The position numbers and the translations under genes are program-made. 64,000 bases of DNA. It comes from Lachnospiraceae bacterium. Its GTDB lineage: Bacteria > Bacillota > Clostridia > Lachnospirales > Lachnospiraceae. The stretch spans positions 62,001-126,000 of the forward strand of contig JAFTAP010000102.1 of the NCBI GenBank assembly GCA_017455525.1, in the 5' to 3' direction. Every line of letters begins with the position of its first letter. Positions within the stretch are counted from its first letter, which is position 1. The notes beneath the pieces were generated by a model. It saw only the letters and a program-made list of their open reading frames with translations. It made no database searches and had not been told where the DNA came from. Shown here one piece after another: positions 59,577-64,000 of the stretch.

Positions 59577-60665
59577 TCACTTGATGATACCCTTCTCCAG
59601 ATATTCCTCCAGATTGTCCTTGACTCGCTCTCCTGCACGCTCTACAGCTACCTTCTGCATATCATGCTCCACCATAAGCTTCACGAGGTTTTCAAAGGAT
59701 GTCTTCGCGGGATTCCAGCCTAACTTGGTCTTAGCCTTAGTGGGGTCGCCCAAGAGGTTTACCACATCCGTAGGACGGTAGAAGTCGGCGGAGACTTCGA
59801 TTACCGTTTTGCCTGTAGCCTTATCTATACCCTTCTCATGCTCTCCTTCTCCGGTGAACTCGACCTCTATGCCCGCATAGTGAAAAGCAAGAGAAGCGAA
59901 CTCCCTCACGGAATGCTGTACGCCTGTCGCTATGACGAAATCCTCCGGCTTATCATGCTGCAATATGAGCCACATACATTCTACATAATCCCTCGCGTAT
60001 CCCCAGTCGCGGAGCGATGAGAGATTGCCAAGGTAGAGCTTATCCTGCTTACCCTGCGCTATCCTTGATGCCGCAAGCGTTATCTTACGAGTGACAAAGG
60101 TCTCTCCTCTACGTTCTGATTCATGGTTAAATAGAATACCCGAGCAGCAGAACATATTGTAAGCTTCCCTGTATTCCTTTATTATCCAGTAACCATACAG
60201 CTTTGCAACTGCATACGGACTGTACGGGTGAAACGGCGTTGTCTCACTCTGAGGGACTTCCTCGACCTTGCCGTAAAGCTCTGATGTCGATGCCTGATAA
60301 ATGCGGCACGTATCCGTAAGGCCACATTGTCTTACAGCCTCAAGTATCCTGACTACCCCCACTGCATCCACATCCGCCGTGAACTCCGGCACATCAAAGC
60401 TTACCTGCACATGCGACTGAGCCGCGAGGTTATATATCTCATCAGGCTTCACGTTTCCCACGACTTGTATCATGCTCATAGAGTCCGACAGATCTCCATA
60501 ATGCAGATGGAAATGCTCCTGTCCTTCAAGATGGGCTATCCTCTCTCTGAAATCTACAGACGATCGCCTGATTATACCGTGTACGTCATACCCCTTATCT
60601 AACAGGAACTCCGCCAGATACGAGCCGTCTTGTCCTGTAATGCCTGTAATAAGTGCTCGCTTCAT
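59577..60665 (-). CDS. gmd: GDP-mannose 4,6-dehydratase
   Basis: 362 residues, an extended short-chain dehydrogenase. Seen: NAD(P)-binding [13 protein letters not shown] (7-19), [19 protein letters not shown], the catalytic Ser/Thr in [24 protein letters not shown] with the Tyr-x-x-x-Lys pair, and [16 protein letters not shown]. It converts GDP-D-mannose to GDP-4-keto-6-deoxymannose, the precursor of GDP-L-fucose, GDP-rhamnose and others. The GT10 fucosyltransferase at 29781 is a likely user of the end product, but the second enzyme (fcl or similar) is not in this window. It sits 7 bases after the chain-length gene. Confidence 0.96.
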   Translation of the reverse strand: MKRALITGITGQDGSYLAEFLLDKGYDVHGIIRRSSVDFRERIAHLEGQEHFHLHYGDLSDSMSMIQVVGNVKPDEIYNLAAQSHVQVSFDVPEFTADVDAVGVVRILEAVRQCGLTDTCRIYQASTSELYGKVEEVPQSETTPFHPYSPYAVAKLYGYWIIKEYREAYNMFCCSGILFNHESERRGETFVTRKITLAASRIAQGKQDKLYLGNLSSLRDWGYARDYVECMWLILQHDKPEDFVIATGVQHSVREFASLAFHYAGIEVEFTGEGEHEKGIDKATGKTVIEVSADFYRPTDVVNLLGDPTKAKTKLGWNPAKTSFENLVKLMVEHDMQKVAVERAGERVKDNLEEYLEKGIIK

Positions 60666-60672
60666 TATATTA

Positions 60673-62217
60673 TTAACCCTCCAACAAAACCGTTCCTAAT
60701 ACAGTCGCGCCGTAATCCTTGCAATACGCACCTATATGCTCCAAAGTCTTAAATGCCGTATCACCCGCACGCATGAGGATAACTATGCCCTCTTTCTCTC
60801 CCGGAGCCTCGGCTGTATATTCCGTAGTCCAGTTTCCGGATACTTCCATAGGGATGGCGGCATCCCATGACTTCTTGAATCCTTCGGTATATTTCCGGCA
60901 CAGTCCATCCTCTGATATATCCGCATAAGCAGGAATCAATGTGACATGCTTTAATTCGTTATGAGCGGCAGACTCAGATACATATCTTTTCGCATCTGAA
61001 ATATGGCTGTCCAGACTTTTGCCCTCTTTATTGAAATGAATATCATACAGTGCCTTGCTATACATGAATTTTTTCCATGCCGTATCAAATCTTCTGTCAT
61101 GCACTTCATCAATCCCTCTTATCCTGTAGCAATCCGTAACCTCCTCAAGCGAACGTACTCGCCCCTTGAAGATGTATACGCAAAGTATGATGAGCGCATA
61201 GATGAAAAGCCCTGCGATGAAGCCTATTAAGACATATTTTGCCGAAGGTCCCTTGGGCTTTACGGGTTCTGTCAATATACTTTCTGAGCCTATAGCATCG
61301 TCTGCCGTACCCGTATCTACCTGCCCCGCTTCATCAGAAGAGCGGATTATATTATCCCCCTCGTCAGCGAGGCCTTCCTTTATCAGCATATACCTGTAAA
61401 GCTCTCTCTGACCCTCTGTAAAAGCACTGGCATCCTTTGCCACATTCCCCTTTAACGTCGCAATCTTATCTCTGAAGCTCTGAATCCTGTCTCTAAGAGT
61501 AGTATTTAATACTGTAGTTTCAGCATATGATATATATTGCAGTTCATGCGGGATTGAAGCATTTATTTCCTTCCTTACGTCATCAACATAATCTGTGACA
61601 ACGCCTAAAATCGCATCGACATCCGTCCCTTCCGTCAGTAAAATGCTGACTGCAAAGGTGCTGTATGTATTTTCCTCAGCATTACTTACGTCTGTGAACG
61701 AATAGGCCACGACCTCCATTACTTTACTAAGTTCCTCATACACCGGGATCTCTTTCTGTATTTTATCCCTTAATTCCGTATCCTCTATCCTATCTCCATA
61801 TGCCGCCATTATCCCTGTCACCGGTACATCATTGGTACTCACAGCATATCTCACTACAAGATAATCCATAGCATCTCCCTGCATATCAAGCTCACTGATA
61901 CCGGATATCCTCTGTTCATATTCTCTTACCATCTGCATATTATAAACGGCATTCTCTACAGTATAGGACTCTACGTCCGTCAAGGCTTTTCCGGCCTCAC
62001 CGATAGCATTTTCTATATCCTCTCCTGCCGAAGTCACGCTTTTGTGATACGCTACAATTGCTTTATTGTATGTATGTATATCCTTCATATACATAGCACC
62101 GGTCATAACTATTGAAATCACAATGGAAAAAATCACCGCCGGCTTCCACTGGATAAAAAACTCCCACATTATCTCAAGCAGGTTTATCTCCCTCTCATTA
62201 TTCGCTCTATATTCCAT
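60673..62217 (-). CDS. Wzz/CapA-type chain-length determinant with a degenerate BY-kinase-like tail
   Basis: 514 residues from ATG at 62217 (AAGGAG about 7 bases upstream; the ATG at 62244 is less likely). First membrane helix at about 25-44, a long periplasm-side-type helical domain, a proline-containing second helix at about 328-350, then some 160 cytosolic residues. The tail has strands resembling a bacterial tyrosine kinase ([15 protein letters not shown], then [12 protein letters not shown] at the end) but the Walker A glycine-lysine loop is absent. Polysaccharide co-polymerases of this type set polymer length. First gene of the leftward operon with a consensus promoter. Confidence 0.82.
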   Translation of the reverse strand: MEYRANNEREINLLEIMWEFFIQWKPAVIFSIVISIVMTGAMYMKDIHTYNKAIVAYHKSVTSAGEDIENAIGEAGKALTDVESYTVENAVYNMQMVREYEQRISGISELDMQGDAMDYLVVRYAVSTNDVPVTGIMAAYGDRIEDTELRDKIQKEIPVYEELSKVMEVVAYSFTDVSNAEENTYSTFAVSILLTEGTDVDAILGVVTDYVDDVRKEINASIPHELQYISYAETTVLNTTLRDRIQSFRDKIATLKGNVAKDASAFTEGQRELYRYMLIKEGLADEGDNIIRSSDEAGQVDTGTADDAIGSESILTEPVKPKGPSAKYVLIGFIAGLFIYALIILCVYIFKGRVRSLEEVTDCYRIRGIDEVHDRRFDTAWKKFMYSKALYDIHFNKEGKSLDSHISDAKRYVSESAAHNELKHVTLIPAYADISEDGLCRKYTEGFKKSWDAAIPMEVSGNWTTEYTAEAPGEKEGIVILMRAGDTAFKTLEHIGAYCKDYGATVLGTVLLEG

Positions 62218-62257
62218 GTTTTCTCCTTTGTTTAGCTCGCACATAAATTAAAAACTA

Positions 62258-62286
62258 ATTATCGCATTCCCCGTCCTAACTGTCAA
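62258..62286 (-). promoter_or_regulatory. Promoter of the polysaccharide operon (TTGACA-N17-GATAAT)
   Basis: On the minus strand a perfect TTGACA (62286-62281) and GATAAT (62263-62258) are 17 bases apart. Transcription would begin near 62251, with a short leader to the chain-length gene. It is the best promoter in the window. Confidence 0.8.
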
Positions 62287-62318
62287 TTATGCATGTTTTC
62301 GATTACTGTTCAGCACCG

Positions 62319-62341
62319 AGCCACGCGCTTGCCGCGGGGCT
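62319..62341. repeat. GC-rich inverted repeat in the dnaE/polysaccharide divergent region
   Basis: AGCCACGCG and CGCGGGGCT pair at eight of nine positions around a 5-base loop. The local base composition is far richer in GC than the surroundings. No T-run follows on either strand, so a terminator is unlikely. Confidence 0.5.
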
Positions 62342-62370
62342 ACGGACCAATAGCGTTGACTTGTCGTTTT

Positions 62371-62383
62371 CGTAATTATTACG
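62371..62383. promoter_or_regulatory. Palindrome upstream of dnaE, possible operator
   Basis: CGTAAT-T-ATTACG is a perfect 13-base palindrome, itself set within a looser inverted repeat (TAGCGTTGAC to the left, GTCAGCACGCTA to the right). It lies about 70 bases before dnaE. No clear -35 partner was found for the TATAAT at 62441-62446, which sits only 6 bases from the dnaE ATG. Confidence 0.35.
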
Positions 62384-62452
62384 TCAGCACGCTAAAGTCA
62401 TGCGATAATCGTATGGGTAAAAATTTTTTAATAAATGAGGTATAATAAATCC

Positions 62453-64000
62453 ATGTCATTCGTTCACTTACACACCCACACGGAGTACAGCCTCCTTGAT
62501 GGGTCAAATAAAATAAGGGAATACGTATCAAGGGTCAAGGAGCTTGGCATGAACGCCGCCGCCATCACGGATCACGGCGTCATGTACGGCGTAATCGACT
62601 TTTATAAGGAGTGTCTCGCCCAGGAAATAAAGCCCGTGATAGGCTGTGAGGTCTATGTTGCGCCCGGTTCACGCTTCGATAAAGAAACCTCGCATGGAGA
62701 CGACAGATATCATCATCTGATCCTTCTTGCGGAGAATAATACCGGCTATCAGAATCTGATGAAGATAGTTTCTATCGGCTTTACGGACGGCTACTATTAT
62801 AAGCCGAGGGTCGATAAGGAAACGCTTCGCAAATACCATGAAGGGCTTATCTGTTCCTCTGCCTGCCTTGCAGGAGAAGTCGCAAGGCTTCTTAACGCCC
62901 GTCAGTTTGATAAGGCAGAGAAGGCGGCAAGGGAGTATCTGGAGATATTCGGAGAGGGTAATTATTTCCTTGAACTTCAGGATCATATGGACGGTGCGCA
63001 GGTGCTTGTGAACCAGGGGCTTATCCAGCTTTCAAAAAAGCTTGACATACCGCTCATAGCAACAAATGACTGTCACTACACCTATCCTGACGATGCGAAG
63101 GCTCATGATATATTGCTCTGCATACAGACAGGCAAGAGGCTTAATGATGAGGAAAGAATGCGCTATCCCGGCGGACAGTACTACGTTAAGAGCGAGGATG
63201 AGATGAAGGAGCTCTTTTTCCATGTTCCCGAAGCCATAGAGAACACGCAACGTATCGCCGACAGATGCAAAGTGGAGATAGAGTTCCATAAGACAAAGCT
63301 TCCTCACTATGACATACCGGAAAGCTACGATTCCTCATGGGATTATCTCTGCCATCTGGCGTACACAGGCTTTGAGAAAAAGTATCCTGACGACGACGGC
63401 ACTCTTCGTGCGAGGCTTGATTTCGAGCTTTCTGTCATACAGAAAATGGGCTATGTGGATTACTTCCTCATAGTCTGGGATTACATTAATTACGCTAAGT
63501 CACACGACATACCGGTAGGTCCGGGAAGGGGTTCTGCGGCAGGCGCCATACTTTCTTATTGCCTTGATATAACGACTTTAGAGCCTACCAAGTATAGCCT
63601 TCTCTTTGAACGTTTCCTTAATCCTGAGCGCGTATCCATGCCTGATATCGATGTGGACTTCGCCCCTGAGGGACGACAGCAGGTCATAGACTATGTGGTT
63701 GAGAAATATGGTCGCTCAAAATGCGTGCAGATAATAACCTTCGGAACCCTGCAGGCAAAGGGCGTGATAAGAGACGTATGCCGAGTCATGGATCTTCCTT
63801 ATTCAAGAGGCGATCAGTTAGCCCGCCTCGTACCCGCAGAGCTTGGCATGACGCTTACTAAAGCGATGGAACAGAATAAGGACTTTAAGGATCTGTATGA
63901 GGCAGACCCGGAAGTGTGTGATATCATAGATATGTGCTTAAAGCTTGAAGGACTGCCCCGTCACAGCTCGATACACGCCGCCGGCATCCTCATAACTCCC
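62453..64000 (+). CDS. dnaE: DNA polymerase III subunit alpha (3' end beyond the window)
   Basis: The first 516 residues are visible; the family is usually about 1100-1200 long. The N-terminal PHP domain shows FVHLHTHTEYSLLDG (3-17), AITDHGVMYG and ATNDCHYTYPDDAKAHDILL. The polymerase core begins with VGPGRGSAAGAILSYCLDI and the catalytic PDIDVDF at about 397-403, then ITFGTLQAKGVIRDV and LPRHSSIHAAGI at the edge. The start is ATG with GAGG about 13 bases upstream. It is divergent from the polysaccharide operon and marks the border of the accessory locus. Confidence 0.97.
   Translation, partial: MSFVHLHTHTEYSLLDGSNKIREYVSRVKELGMNAAAITDHGVMYGVIDFYKECLAQEIKPVIGCEVYVAPGSRFDKETSHGDDRYHHLILLAENNTGYQNLMKIVSIGFTDGYYYKPRVDKETLRKYHEGLICSSACLAGEVARLLNARQFDKAEKAAREYLEIFGEGNYFLELQDHMDGAQVLVNQGLIQLSKKLDIPLIATNDCHYTYPDDAKAHDILLCIQTGKRLNDEERMRYPGGQYYVKSEDEMKELFFHVPEAIENTQRIADRCKVEIEFHKTKLPHYDIPESYDSSWDYLCHLAYTGFEKKYPDDDGTLRARLDFELSVIQKMGYVDYFLIVWDYINYAKSHDIPVGPGRGSAAGAILSYCLDITTLEPTKYSLLFERFLNPERVSMPDIDVDFAPEGRQQVIDYVVEKYGRSKCVQIITFGTLQAKGVIRDVCRVMDLPYSRGDQLARLVPAELGMTLTKAMEQNKDFKDLYEADPEVCDIIDMCLKLEGLPRHSSIHAAGILITP

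Noticed and set aside
59567..59638. GTG start giving the YfhO-type gene 24 more residues
   Set aside because: It would overlap gmd by 62 bases, and the family N-terminus fits the ATG at 59566.
1..64000. CRISPR arrays, tRNA or rRNA genes, and intact insertion sequences
   Set aside because: No regularly spaced repeats, cloverleaf-like or ribosomal RNA sequence, and no transposase motifs were seen on either strand.

Overview
The window comes from a low-to-mid GC Gram-positive anaerobe, most likely a member of the Lachnospiraceae (Butyrivibrio-like). This is inferred from the style of the dnaE and gmd products, Shine-Dalgarno-led starts including several TTG starts, AT-rich promoters, and the combination of CotH kinases, YfhO-type and 6-PTPS-related membrane proteins. 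No rRNA, tRNA, CRISPR array or intact insertion sequence was seen. Nearly the whole window is one very large cell-surface glycopolymer locus. The housekeeping gene dnaE is divergent at its right edge.

Layout, following the minus-strand transcription that dominates (right to left). (1) 62.2-56.9 kb: a chain-length protein, GDP-mannose 4,6-dehydratase and a YfhO-type membrane protein, behind a TTGACA-N17-GATAAT promoter. (2) 55.4-56.9 kb: a plus-strand GT-C-like membrane protein with its own divergent promoter. (3) 55.2-41.2 kb: a CotH kinase, a YidC-sulfatase fusion, then a complete 2-aminoethylphosphonate branch (transaminase, cytidylyltransferase, phosphonopyruvate decarboxylase, CDP-glycerol-type transferase, nucleotidyltransferase-PEP mutase fusion), two large membrane proteins (one frameshifted at a G8 tract) and an MBOAT. 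(4) 39.7-32.7 kb: SGNH protein, small membrane protein, second YidC-sulfatase fusion, second CotH. (5) 32.7-21.1 kb: a scrambled segment with genes on both strands, holding three GT39-like proteins (one just to its left), a GT10 fucosyltransferase, two paralogous CotH genes in opposite orientation and the third YidC-sulfatase. (6) 22.7-7.1 kb: a roughly ten-gene operon ending at a strong terminator, with GT39-like and PTPS-related membrane proteins, two CotH kinases and a Dlt-like cassette (MBOAT, SGNH, acyl carrier protein, type III PLP decarboxylase). (7) 7.0 kb to the left edge: an SGNH/MBOAT pair, a broken CotH, a DUF6056-like protein, and a promoter-led deoxysugar trio (WxcM/FdtA-like protein, NDP-hexose 2,3-dehydratase, Gfo/Idh/MocA oxidoreductase cut by the edge).

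How the genes may work together (inference): cytosolic enzymes make unusual activated groups: GDP-6-deoxyhexose, a dTDP-2-deoxysugar, CMP-aminoethylphosphonate and an amino-acyl-ACP. Polytopic GT-C-like proteins assemble or decorate a lipid-linked polymer on the outer face. MBOAT/SGNH pairs O-acylate it, and CotH kinases together with the YidC-sulfatase fusions probably add phosphate-type groups. The most novel element is the protein made of a YidC/Oxa1-like insertase domain, which lacks the family's conserved arginine, fused to an alkaline-phosphatase/sulfatase-fold domain. It is present three times, each time beside a CotH kinase.
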